NCBI RefSeq assembly: GCF_002204795.1
Contig: NZ_NIXO01000005.1
Span: 62,001-126,000 of the forward strand
DNA length: 64,000 bases
Source: Pseudomonas sp. K2I15
GTDB taxonomy: Bacteria > Pseudomonadota > Gammaproteobacteria > Pseudomonadales > Pseudomonadaceae
Reading direction: 5' to 3'
The position numbers and the translations under genes are program-made. The notes below the pieces were generated by a model. That model had not been told where the DNA came from. It was given only the letters and a program-made list of their open reading frames with translations, and made no database searches. Each line of letters opens with the position of its first letter. The first letter of the stretch is position 1. Of this stretch, positions 56,437-63,789 are shown piece after piece.

Positions 56437-56512
56437 GGTGGCAGCTGTACGCGGGTTGACAGACCGGTATACAGGACCCGGCGCACCCGAAGATGCCCCA
56501 CGTACAGCCGCC
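56437..56512 (-). ncRNA. C4-type antisense RNA (structure-based call)
   Basis: Read on the minus strand, GGCGGCTGTACGTGGGGCA pairs with CCCGCGTACAGCTGCC to close a cloverleaf. Inside are a UUCG-capped hairpin (GCATC-TTCG-GGTGC) and a second hairpin (GCCGG...CCGGT). This is the layout and much of the sequence I associate with the C4 antisense RNA of phages P1/P4 and their relatives (Rfam family C4). The RNA lies in the leader of the DUF6124 gene and contains two segments complementary to sites nearer the start codon, as C4 does for its target gene. Confidence 0.72.
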
Positions 56513-56953
56513 ATAAAACGACGCCACAGCTAAAACAGCCTGTAATCGTATGGAGGTTGTACACCTGTAAATCGGTCTGTCAAAACCGGTCGCCATGGGG
56601 GCGACGGGGCGAAGGTTACCGCCGTGCCTCAGGCAGCGCAACCCTGCACTGGCAGCTAAAGAATCAGGCTACAGACATCACTGAAAGGGTGTAACTAGCA
56701 AGGCACCTTGCGCCCTCTTGCTAGTGTATGAGGGAAGCCCACCCACCATCATTCGTTCAGCTAATCCATCATCTTCAGCCCAATAGAGATTTACCTGACG
56801 GTGTTATCAGCCTCGTCCTTCTGCAGAGGTCTTGAGCCGCTATCAAGCCAATGGATATAGTCCTTTGCCTCGGCCCATCAAGCCTGCGGTTTGCTCGGCT
56901 ATCACTATCCACATAAGCTGAACGCTATGAACACACTTCCTTCGGAGGCTCCG
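56513..56953. other. Intergenic region between divergent DUF6124 and TA genes
   Basis: About 440 bp. A further GACAGACCG (minus strand; complement at 56573-56581) complements CGGTCTGTC of the C4-like RNA, and TGGCAGCT recurs at 56650. A 9-bp dyad, ACTAGCAAG/CTTGCTAGT, lies at 56694-56725. No convincing gene. Confidence 0.5.
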
Positions 56954-57100
56954 ATGGCCATCACCAAAAAAATCGAGAAGCCACGCAAAAAGGCCGTCAG
57001 CGAAGAGCTGAGCTTCCTTGATGTATGGCAAGCCGCGCGTGATGGACAAAAAGCTTTCGACACCTTTGTGATCAGCGGCAAGCTTCCAATCTCCAAGTAG
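56954..57100 (+). CDS. Short partner of YafO-like toxin (candidate antitoxin)
   Basis: 48 residues from the ATG at 56954, which has GGAGG five bases upstream (an in-frame ATG at 56927 would give 57). Basic N-terminal part (ITKKIEKPRKKAVSEE) and a helical tail (LSFLDVWQAARDGQKAFDTF) ending GKLPISK. It is not Phd/YefM-like as YafN is, and no DNA-binding fold is visible. The toxin starts 6 bp after its stop codon, so it is translated from the same mRNA. Antitoxin role is inference from position. Confidence 0.62.
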   Translation: MAITKKIEKPRKKAVSEELSFLDVWQAARDGQKAFDTFVISGKLPISK

Positions 57101-57106
57101 GATTGA

Positions 57107-57523
57107 ATGCCCGCGGTCAAAATCTCTCCGCTGTTTCAAAAAATCAGTCACTGGGAAAATTTCGCCGCTCACTTTTTCAACTACAAAGTGTGCGGCGAGC
57201 TGCCGCCTATTTTTGGCAGGGATGAAAGCCTTGATCTCAGCGACCTGCATCATATTGATCTGGCTGGCACGTCTCAGACCCAGGTTCAATGGGCGAAGAT
57301 CAAAGGCCAGTATTACCGCACCACTCTCCGCAACGATCCTGATAACGACTTCTGGCTAATTTATGCCCATGACCCCTACTGCGATGACTATCTGTTACTA
57401 ACCGTTATCGGACCTGATGCTCACAATCGCACCGAGTGGGGCTCATTTCTGCGCACCGTTCATAACGATGTGGTTACGCCTTGGATACTCGGAAGAGTCG
57501 TCTATCCCGATATTGATGATTGA
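57107..57523 (+). CDS. YafO-family type II toxin (mRNA interferase)
   Basis: 138 residues. By eye it tracks E. coli YafO: NFAAHFFNYKVCGELPPIFGRD matches the F-x-x-YKRDG-LP-FGRD block (quoted in part), HIDLAG, then QYYRTTLRNDPDNDFWLIYA and LLLTVIGPDAHNRTEWGSFL match its second half. YafO cleaves mRNA in association with the 50S subunit. It has AGGA five bases before the ATG and lies 6 bp after the short partner gene. Confidence 0.8.
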   Translation: MPAVKISPLFQKISHWENFAAHFFNYKVCGELPPIFGRDESLDLSDLHHIDLAGTSQTQVQWAKIKGQYYRTTLRNDPDNDFWLIYAHDPYCDDYLLLTVIGPDAHNRTEWGSFLRTVHNDVVTPWILGRVVYPDIDD

Positions 57524-57534
57524 ATACCGTATTT

Positions 57535-58302
57535 CTAGGCAGGCAACGCCTTCTCGGCACTGCGCGCCATAATCTGCAAATCCTCAAACGGGTTCCGGCC
57601 AATCAACATGAAGGCATGGGTCGAGCTGGACCAAAACACCACGTTCATGCCGCGACGCTGTTCATTAGCCATGGCCACGGCACCTTTTTTTGCTGCCGTA
57701 ATACAGAGCGCCAACGGGCCGTGGCGCGCATCGAGGTAGGTCAATTGGCCGATCAGTACGCCGTCATAATCGAGGATTTGTGCACGCCTGAACTCCGCGC
57801 CCGGCAGGCTTATCACCTCAGGGTTCAGCGGCAGACCGAGTTGGCGCCCTACCGAACTCAGTTGGGCGATATGGGAGTCGGGATCGGCGCTGAGGTTTTC
57901 CAGGGTTTGGGGCGTGTACAGCGCCATGTATTCGGCGACCGAGGCGCGCCAGCCCGAACCGGGCTCAGGTCGGGGCCACGTCATGAACAGGCGGTCGGCG
58001 ACCACACCGGCCACCGCAAAGCTTGCCGCTACCGCGAGAAACCTGCGTCGACTCAGGGTCGGTGCTTGTGCCGGCGGCAAGGCATCGAGCATCACCTGCA
58101 AACGCTCTGTAGGGGCTTGCTCGAGAACAGAATCGAACGCTGCCTTGAACGGCAAGTCGCCGCGCTTGAGTTGCTCCATCCGGGCCGTCACGGCGGAATC
58201 GACCCCAAGCAGGTTATCGATAAGCTGGCGCTGCTCAGGGTCTAACTCACCGTCCAGATAAGCCACCAGCAGTTCATCCGACGGTAGGGTATTTTGAGTC
58301 AT
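57535..58302 (-). CDS. Anti-sigma factor with single TM segment
   Basis: 255 residues. The N-terminal 45 residues (DELLVAYLDGELDPEQRQLIDNLL) form the usual anti-sigma helix set but without the zinc HxxxCxxC. A Ser-Arg-Arg-Arg-Phe-Leu (about residue 84) leads into a hydrophobic segment, so this looks like a Tat-type anchor. The rest is a periplasmic domain. It is coupled to the sigma gene by a 4-bp overlap and should hold that sigma inactive until an outside signal. Confidence 0.86.
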   Translation of the reverse strand: MTQNTLPSDELLVAYLDGELDPEQRQLIDNLLGVDSAVTARMEQLKRGDLPFKAAFDSVLEQAPTERLQVMLDALPPAQAPTLSRRRFLAVAASFAVAGVVADRLFMTWPRPEPGSGWRASVAEYMALYTPQTLENLSADPDSHIAQLSSVGRQLGLPLNPEVISLPGAEFRRAQILDYDGVLIGQLTYLDARHGPLALCITAAKKGAVAMANEQRRGMNVVFWSSSTHAFMLIGRNPFEDLQIMARSAEKALPA

Positions 58303-58808
58303 CGTCGTTCTCCGCTCGATTTATCCAACAGGCCGCTTGATTGCGCAGTTTCAGCCAGCTTCAAGCGCGCAGCGGCCAGCCGGCTCATCACCGTTCCCAC
58401 CGGGATGTGCAGGACCTCGGCAATTTCCTTGTATGAAAGCCCTTCGACGTAGGCCAGAAAAACCGTTTCCCGCTGCGCTTCGGGCAGTGCATTGACGCGT
58501 TTGATCACCTGCGCGGCCAGCACTTGGTCCTGAGCCAGGGTTTCGCCATCGAAGGATAACTCCTGCTCCGCATCAACAAACCCCTGCCCTTGCCGCACGC
58601 GCTGCGAGCGCAATTCGTTAAGCCAGATCGAATGCATGATCGTCAGCAACCAGCGGTCCAGCCGCGTGCCGGCCACAAACTGGCCGGCGCGCTCTAGCGC
58701 ACGCACGCAGGTAGCTTGCACCAGGTCATCAGCCACATGCTTTTGTCGCGACAGCACTAAGCCGTATCGCCATAACCGCGGCAACAACTGGCTCAACTCA
58801 CGGCGCAA
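58299..58808 (-). CDS. ECF sigma-70 factor
   Basis: 169 residues from TTG. Region 2 is LPRLWRYGLVLSRQKHVADDLVQATCVRAL and LDRWLLTIMHSIWLNELR (partial), and region 4 LPEAQRETVFLAYVEGLSYKEIAEVLHIPVGTVMSRLAAAR. The start is ambiguous: no ATG or GTG is in frame. The TTG has only a weak purine tract, while an in-frame ATA five codons upstream follows GGGAG at ideal spacing. It is followed by its anti-sigma gene and preceded by a TPR gene, all on one strand. Confidence 0.9.
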   Translation of the reverse strand: MRRELSQLLPRLWRYGLVLSRQKHVADDLVQATCVRALERAGQFVAGTRLDRWLLTIMHSIWLNELRSQRVRQGQGFVDAEQELSFDGETLAQDQVLAAQVIKRVNALPEAQRETVFLAYVEGLSYKEIAEVLHIPVGTVMSRLAAARLKLAETAQSSGLLDKSSGERR

Positions 58809-58855
58809 TTCAGCGTCTTTGGTTATGGCTGTCTCCCGACTGTTCGCTCATGCGT

Positions 58856-59407
58856 TTAAGCCTGAGGCGCGGCGGCAATGGCTTCGGCCAGGTCTTCGTA
58901 CTCTTCGCAGGTGGTGCTGCACAGGGCTTTGATTTTCACCAGTTGCTCCTGCGCCAGGTCCACGCGGCCCTTGATGACATAGGCCTCACCCAAATACTCA
59001 CGAACCTGTGCGTAGTTGGGGTCCAGTGCCACGGACTTCAGGTAGTAGCTGATGCCTTCATCGGTGCGGCCCAGCTTGCGGGTGGCGTAGCCGCGGTAGT
59101 TCAGGGCCTTGGCGGTGTTCGGGTTTTTCAGGGTATCGAGCAGTGAGAGGGCTTCGTCGTAACGCCCGTCCTTGGCCAGGCGATAGGCGTAATCGGTACG
59201 GTCGGCGTCCGACGTGGCTTTGCTGGTTTGCAGCACGCACTTACCGGTCTTGGTATCCCAGACCTGGCCTTTGGGGCAGTTAGGCTTGGGTGGCGCCGAT
59301 TCATCACCGGAAGCGTGGGCCTGGCCGGCCAATAGCGCGGCGGCCATGCAGGCACCGAAGAACAGAGCGGTGCGGTAACCAACGGCATTTTCGTGGCGAT
59401 TCTTCAT
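58856..59407 (-). CDS. Exported TPR-repeat protein
   Basis: 183 residues from the ATG at 59407. A signal peptide ends near GQAHA. CPKGQVWDTKTGKCVLQ forms a small Cys-pair motif. Then TPR-like helices: DYAYRLAKDGRYDEALSLLD, ALNYRGYATRKLGRTDEGISYYLKS and VREYLGEAYVIKGRVDLAQEQL, with a final CSTTCEEYEDL. It probably assembles a periplasmic complex. It lies between the cytochrome and sigma genes in one operon. Confidence 0.86.
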   Translation of the reverse strand: MKNRHENAVGYRTALFFGACMAAALLAGQAHASGDESAPPKPNCPKGQVWDTKTGKCVLQTSKATSDADRTDYAYRLAKDGRYDEALSLLDTLKNPNTAKALNYRGYATRKLGRTDEGISYYLKSVALDPNYAQVREYLGEAYVIKGRVDLAQEQLVKIKALCSTTCEEYEDLAEAIAAAPQA

Positions 59408-59450
59408 GGTTGTAATGCTCCGTAACGATAGGGAAAGTACAGCAGCAAAC

Positions 59451-60008
59451 TCAATGTTGAAGGTCGCCCCGAGGGCCAGGCAGCATACGGCGCAACGTGC
59501 TGTCACGCTTGACGTAGTGATGCCACAGCGCGGCGCAGGCATGCAGCCCGGCGAGCACGATGATCGCCCACGCGACGTTGTTGTGCAGGCCACCCAAAGT
59601 GCCACGCAGCTCGTGATCAATCACAAACGGCGCGGGGACGGGGAACAGTCCGAAAAAATTGAACGGCTCGCCTTGGGCCCAGCGGAACAGGAAGCCCAGG
59701 ATTACCTGCGTCAGTAGTAACAGGTATAGACAGACGTGGGCGACTTTGGCGGCCATGTTAAGCGCGGGATGGGTGTCGGCCTTTGGGTGATTGCCGCCGA
59801 ACAGGCGCCAGAGGATACGTGCAGCAATCAGCACCGCCATGGCGATGCCCAGGGAGATATGGACGGATTGCAGGCCCTTGCGCAGTGGCGTGCCTTTTTC
59901 CAGGTTTTCCCAGATGTGGGCGCTGGCGAACATAAAAATCACCAGGGCGGCGGTCAGCCAGTGGAAGGTGCGGGTCAGGCGGTCGTAGCGGTCGGCGGAG
60001 GTGTTCAT
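59451..60008 (-). CDS. Cytochrome b561-type membrane protein
   Basis: 185 residues, four TM helices. Heme-ligand histidines are present in RTFHWLTAALVIFMFAS, LQSVHISLGIAMAVLI, AKVAHVCLYLLLLTQ and IVLAGLHACAALWHHYV, the CybB-type pattern. Such proteins move electrons from quinol to periplasmic acceptors. As first gene of the operon with TPR, sigma and anti-sigma it may be part of a redox-stress response. Start ATG at 60008. Confidence 0.88.
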   Translation of the reverse strand: MNTSADRYDRLTRTFHWLTAALVIFMFASAHIWENLEKGTPLRKGLQSVHISLGIAMAVLIAARILWRLFGGNHPKADTHPALNMAAKVAHVCLYLLLLTQVILGFLFRWAQGEPFNFFGLFPVPAPFVIDHELRGTLGGLHNNVAWAIIVLAGLHACAALWHHYVKRDSTLRRMLPGPRGDLQH

Positions 60009-60244
60009 GGGCGCTTCCTGGGTGGTCTGTGTGGTGAACACCGCAGTGGGGGGAGTTATTCGGTCGCGAGTGAAAGTTTATGCGAGTGCGACCGGATACA
60101 ACGCTTTTGGGCTGGAAGGAAAACACCCAGAAACCAAATCCCTCGCCTCCCACTTCGCGTTTTATGAGACTTACGGCTTATCTGAGCATTACCCACCAGA
60201 TGAAACGCACTTGAAAAAGTCCCACCATGGGACTAGGGTCTTTA

Positions 60245-60547
60245 ATGAGAATCGTCGCTGTCAGCCAACTAAAGACGTTTTGGCAAAAACACCCGGATGC
60301 AGAGCAATCATTCCTCGCCTGGATTGATGAGGTCAAAAAAGCAGACTGGAAGACCCCGGCTGATATCAAGGCTCAGTTTCGTCACGCCAGCGTTCTAAAG
60401 AGCCGGCGGGTCGTGTTCAACATCAGAGGTAACGACTATCGGCTCGTGGTTGCCGTGGCTTATCGCTACGGCGCCCTCTATATCAAATTCGTCGGTACGC
60501 ATAAGCAGTACGACGTCATTGATGCCGATACAGTTGAAATGGAGTAA
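60245..60547 (+). CDS. higB: HigB-type toxin (RelE superfamily mRNA interferase)
   Basis: 100 residues from the ATG at 60245. The RelE/HigB fold reads RIVAVSQLKTFWQKHPDAEQ, ADIKAQFRHASVLKSRRVVF, NIRGNDYRLVVAVAYRYGALYIKFVGTH (partial) with Arg and His at the usual active-site ends. HigB cleaves translated mRNA on the ribosome. The antitoxin gene follows after 3 bp in the toxin-first order typical of hig loci. Confidence 0.93.
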   Translation: MRIVAVSQLKTFWQKHPDAEQSFLAWIDEVKKADWKTPADIKAQFRHASVLKSRRVVFNIRGNDYRLVVAVAYRYGALYIKFVGTHKQYDVIDADTVEME

Positions 60548-60550
60548 GCC

Positions 60551-60922
60551 ATGAACATTCGCCCTATTCACACTGAGCAAGACTACCGGGACGCGCTGAA
60601 GGCTGTATCGCCATTGTTCGACAATGAGCCTGAGCCCGGCACGCCTGAAGGCGACTATCTTGATGTGATGATTACACTCATTGAAGCCTACGAAGCGAAG
60701 CACTTCCCGGTGGACTTGCCCAACCCGGTGGACGCCATTCGTTTCAGAATGGAGCAGTCGGGGCTATCTGCGGCTGACCTGGTACCTGCTATTGGCCGAC
60801 AGAATCGGGTTTATGAGGTACTGAATGGAAAGCGGGCTCTTACGCTGCCGATGATTTGGAAGTTGCATGAGATGTTTGGGATTCCGGCAGAAAGCCTGAT
60901 AAAGCCAGTAAAGATTGCTTGA
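60551..60922 (+). CDS. higA: HigA-type XRE antitoxin
   Basis: 123 residues. N-terminal IRPIHTEQDYRDALKAVSPL and a C-terminal HTH (about 60-115: IRFRMEQSGLSAADLVPAIGRQNRVYEVLNGKRALTL in the family pattern, shown only partly). It neutralises HigB and represses the operon. A perfect terminator follows. Confidence 0.94.
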   Translation: MNIRPIHTEQDYRDALKAVSPLFDNEPEPGTPEGDYLDVMITLIEAYEAKHFPVDLPNPVDAIRFRMEQSGLSAADLVPAIGRQNRVYEVLNGKRALTLPMIWKLHEMFGIPAESLIKPVKIA

Positions 60923-60933
60923 GACCAGAAACG

Positions 60934-60970
60934 AAAAAGCCCCGTAGTTTATTCAACTACGGGGCTTTTT
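60934..60970. terminator. Bidirectional Rho-independent terminator
   Basis: Perfect 16-bp stem AAAAAGCCCCGTAGTT, loop of five, and complement. It terminates higBA on one strand and the tRNA-Ser transcript on the other. Confidence 0.93.
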
Positions 60971-60978
60971 CTATGTAA

Positions 60979-61068
60979 TGGCGGAGAGATAGGGATTCGA
61001 ACCCTAGGTACCGGTGAAGGTACAACGGATTTCGAATCCGTCCCATTCGGCCACTCTGGCATCTCTCC
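60979..61068 (-). tRNA. tRNA-Ser(CGA)
   Basis: 90 nt with encoded CCA. Acceptor stem GGAGAGA/TCTCTCC, anticodon stem ACGGA/TCCGT, anticodon loop TTCGAAA giving CGA (+ strand 61032-61034), a long variable arm and T-loop GGTTCGAATCC. It reads UCG codons. Confidence 0.95.
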
Positions 61069-61151
61069 AACGGCGCGCATCATAACAGCCTGTTTCGTGG
61101 AAGCAAAGCGCCTAAGCGATTTTTTTCCGTGCTATCAGATGCTTGCGTCGA

Positions 61152-61865
61152 TTACAGCGGTACGCCGAGACGGTTGGCGACTTCTTCGTAGGCTTCGATG
61201 ACGTCACCGAGGCCCTGGCGGAAGCGGTCTTTGTCCATCTTCTTGCGGGTGTCTTTGTCCCACAGGCGGCAGCCGTCCGGGCTGAATTCGTCGCCCAGGA
61301 CGATGGAGCCGTCATGGAATACGCCGAATTCGAGTTTGAAGTCCACCAGCAGCAGGCCGGCGTCGTCGAACAGTTTGCTCAGGACGTCGTTGACCTTCAG
61401 CGACAGTTCTTTCATGCGCGCCAGTTGCTCAGCGGTGCCCCAACCGAATGCCACCACATGGGATTCGTTGATGAACGGGTCACCCTTGGCGTCGTCTTTC
61501 AGGAACAGTTCGAAGGTGTAAGGATTGAGCTTGAGGCCCTCTTCCACGCCCAAACGCTTCACCAGGCTACCGGCCGCGTAGTTACGCACGACGCACTCGA
61601 CCGGGATCATGTCGAGCTTTTTCACCAGGCATTCGTTGTCGCCCAGCAGTTTGTCGAATTGGGTCGGAATGCCGGCCGCTTCGAGTTTCTGCATGATGAA
61701 GGCGTTGAACTTGTTGTTCACCATGCCTTTGCGGTCGAGCTGTTCGATGCGCTTGCCGTCGAACGCCGAGGTGTCGTTGCGAAACAGCAGGATCAAGCGG
61801 TTGGCGTCGTCGGTCTTGTAAACCGATTTGGCTTTGCCGCGGTAGAGTTCTTCACGTTTTTCCAT
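61152..61865 (-). CDS. purC: Phosphoribosylaminoimidazole-succinocarboxamide synthase
   Basis: 237 residues, full length. Opening [16 protein letters not shown], substrate loop [20 protein letters not shown], and [21 protein letters not shown] with [10 protein letters not shown] at the ATP end. It makes SAICAR from CAIR, aspartate and ATP in purine synthesis. It is the last of the minus-strand row dapA-bamC-MBL-purC. Confidence 0.97.
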   Translation of the reverse strand: MEKREELYRGKAKSVYKTDDANRLILLFRNDTSAFDGKRIEQLDRKGMVNNKFNAFIMQKLEAAGIPTQFDKLLGDNECLVKKLDMIPVECVVRNYAAGSLVKRLGVEEGLKLNPYTFELFLKDDAKGDPFINESHVVAFGWGTAEQLARMKELSLKVNDVLSKLFDDAGLLLVDFKLEFGVFHDGSIVLGDEFSPDGCRLWDKDTRKKMDKDRFRQGLGDVIEAYEEVANRLGVPL

Positions 61866-61893
61866 GATGGGCTCCGCTTGCTAAGTAGGTGGG

Positions 61894-62652
61894 CTAGGCG
61901 ATGTGTCGCCAGTCGAGCCCTGAATCTTGATCGGCCAGTTGCAGCCAGTCCGGATCGCACCCAAGGGTGTCGACAAAACATTGCCGGGCCAACTGCGGCA
62001 GGTTGTTCTTGCTGCTCAGGTGGGCCAGGACCAGGTGTTGCAGGTCTTGCCAGCCCAACTCATACACCAGGTACGCCGCCTGGTGGTTGTTCAAATGCCC
62101 AAACTGCCCGCCGACCCGCAGCTTCAGAAAGTTCGGGTAGTGACCACGCGCAAGCAGGTCACGGCAGTGGTTGGACTCAATCATCAATGCATCGAGGTTG
62201 CGATAACCGTCCAGCACCTTGGCACAGTAGGAACCCAGGTCAGTGAGCAGGCCAAAGCGCCGTTCACCGTCACTGAATACGTATTGCGTCGGCTCCTGGG
62301 CATCGTGGGCCACGGCAATCACATCGATGCTCAAGGCACCAATTTGCAATTGCTCGCCACCGGCCAGCAAACCTGCGGGTTCAATCGGTTTGCGCATCCC
62401 GCGCAAGGTACCGCGACTCAGGTACACCGGAAGATTGTAGCGCCGAGACAGCAAACCCACGCCATGCACGTGGTCGGCATGTTCGTGGGTCACCAGAATC
62501 GCACTCAGCTGCGTGGGGTGAACCCCTAGGCGCAGCAGGCGTCGCTCGGTTTCTCGCAGGGAGAAACCACAATCCACCAGGACGTACGTGTCGTCGTGGG
62601 CTACAAGCGTGCCGTTCCCTTGGCTACCGCTGCCGAGAACGGCAAAACGCAT
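61894..62652 (-). CDS. MBL-fold metal-dependent hydrolase (WalJ/YycJ-like)
   Basis: 252 residues. The metal signature HEHADHVHGVG at about residues 55-65 is complete, after RFAVLGSGSQGNGTLV. The family resembles YycJ/WalJ, suggested exonucleases. The conserved place between bamC and purC is common in Pseudomonas. It starts 4 bp after the bamC stop. Confidence 0.9.
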   Translation of the reverse strand: MRFAVLGSGSQGNGTLVAHDDTYVLVDCGFSLRETERRLLRLGVHPTQLSAILVTHEHADHVHGVGLLSRRYNLPVYLSRGTLRGMRKPIEPAGLLAGGEQLQIGALSIDVIAVAHDAQEPTQYVFSDGERRFGLLTDLGSYCAKVLDGYRNLDALMIESNHCRDLLARGHYPNFLKLRVGGQFGHLNNHQAAYLVYELGWQDLQHLVLAHLSSKNNLPQLARQCFVDTLGCDPDWLQLADQDSGLDWRHIA

Positions 62653-62656
62653 CGGA

Positions 62657-63772
62657 TCAGCCCAGGTTGTCCTGAATCACGCCCAACACTTTGCGCGCCA
62701 CATCGGCCGGCGCCACGGTGTTGATGTTTTTCTCGACGGTGACTTGCACGCTGTCGCCTACCTTGCTCAAACGAACCTGGTAACGCTCGGCGCGAGTTTC
62801 GATCTCTTCCTTGGTCGGCTTGCTGCCGAACAACTTGCTGAAGAAACCTGGCTCTTCGTCTTTCTTCTCGGCTTTTTCGGCCAAGTTGATGTAGTACAGG
62901 CCCAGGCTGCGGTTGATGTCTTCAACGCGCCATTCGCCGTGTTCCAGCGCGCGGCCGACACTCGACCAGGCGCGGTCCAGGTCTTCACCCAGGTTGAGCA
63001 CAACGTTGCCGCTGCCGTCTTCGCTGAGGCTGACGCGGCTAGGTGTGTCAAAGCTACCGGCAGCGAGCAGCGAAACAGAACCGCCCTTCTCGGAGATACG
63101 GCTCATGCTGGCGAGCATTTCGTCGACCAGGGCAGCGTCCACGCCGGTGTTGACCGAGCGCGGGGTGAAGTCGACGTTGGCGGTGCTGCCAGCAGGACGC
63201 TCGGCGCTCACCACGTAGACTTCACTGGTGTTGCGTTGCACGCCTGGCTCGATACGCACGCGGATGCGGGCTTCGCTGTCATTGGCTACGCCGCCAGCTT
63301 GCAGGCGCTTGGCCATGGATGCCGACAGTTCGCTGGTGTGCTGCCATGCAGTGGTGAATTCACCGGTCTGCGGGCGTTGCTCATCAATGCGGAAACCGTT
63401 GTCCTGGAAGAACTGTACGGCCACCGGCCAGACTTCGGCAGGTGGGCGCTGGGCCATGACCCAACGGGTGTCGCCGCTCTTCTGCAGGCTGTAGTCGCTG
63501 GCATCGGCCACGGCCGACAACGGCTGTGGACGCGGCACTTCGTACTCACCCTTGAAGGTGTCGTCGGCCACGTTGCGCGGGATCGGCAGCAACGGGTCAA
63601 GGCGCTTGGCGACATTGACGTCCGACGGCAATTTCATCGGGGCGGTTTGTTGGGCTTCCAGGTAATCGCTACCGCGGTCGCGGAAGTAGCCTTCCGGGCC
63701 CCAGATCCAACCGCAGCCACTGGTGCTGGAGATAATCAAGGCAAGTGCGGAAAGTCCGGCCAATCGCTTCAT
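62657..63772 (-). CDS. bamC: Outer membrane assembly lipoprotein BamC
   Basis: 371 residues. Lipoprotein signal with lipobox TSGC at about residue 20 (ALIISSTSGCGW). A central propeller-free body with two helix-grip domains: GEYEVPRPQPLSAV, QRPPAEVWPVAVQFFQDNG (partial) and LGRDLDRAWSSVG-type repeat AWSSVGRALEHGEWRVEDIN. BamC is a component of the BAM complex (BamABCDE). It lies directly downstream of dapA, as in Pseudomonas and E. coli. Confidence 0.94.
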   Translation of the reverse strand: MKRLAGLSALALIISSTSGCGWIWGPEGYFRDRGSDYLEAQQTAPMKLPSDVNVAKRLDPLLPIPRNVADDTFKGEYEVPRPQPLSAVADASDYSLQKSGDTRWVMAQRPPAEVWPVAVQFFQDNGFRIDEQRPQTGEFTTAWQHTSELSASMAKRLQAGGVANDSEARIRVRIEPGVQRNTSEVYVVSAERPAGSTANVDFTPRSVNTGVDAALVDEMLASMSRISEKGGSVSLLAAGSFDTPSRVSLSEDGSGNVVLNLGEDLDRAWSSVGRALEHGEWRVEDINRSLGLYYINLAEKAEKKDEEPGFFSKLFGSKPTKEEIETRAERYQVRLSKVGDSVQVTVEKNINTVAPADVARKVLGVIQDNLG

Positions 63773-63789
63773 GCGTAGTGCTTCCTCAA

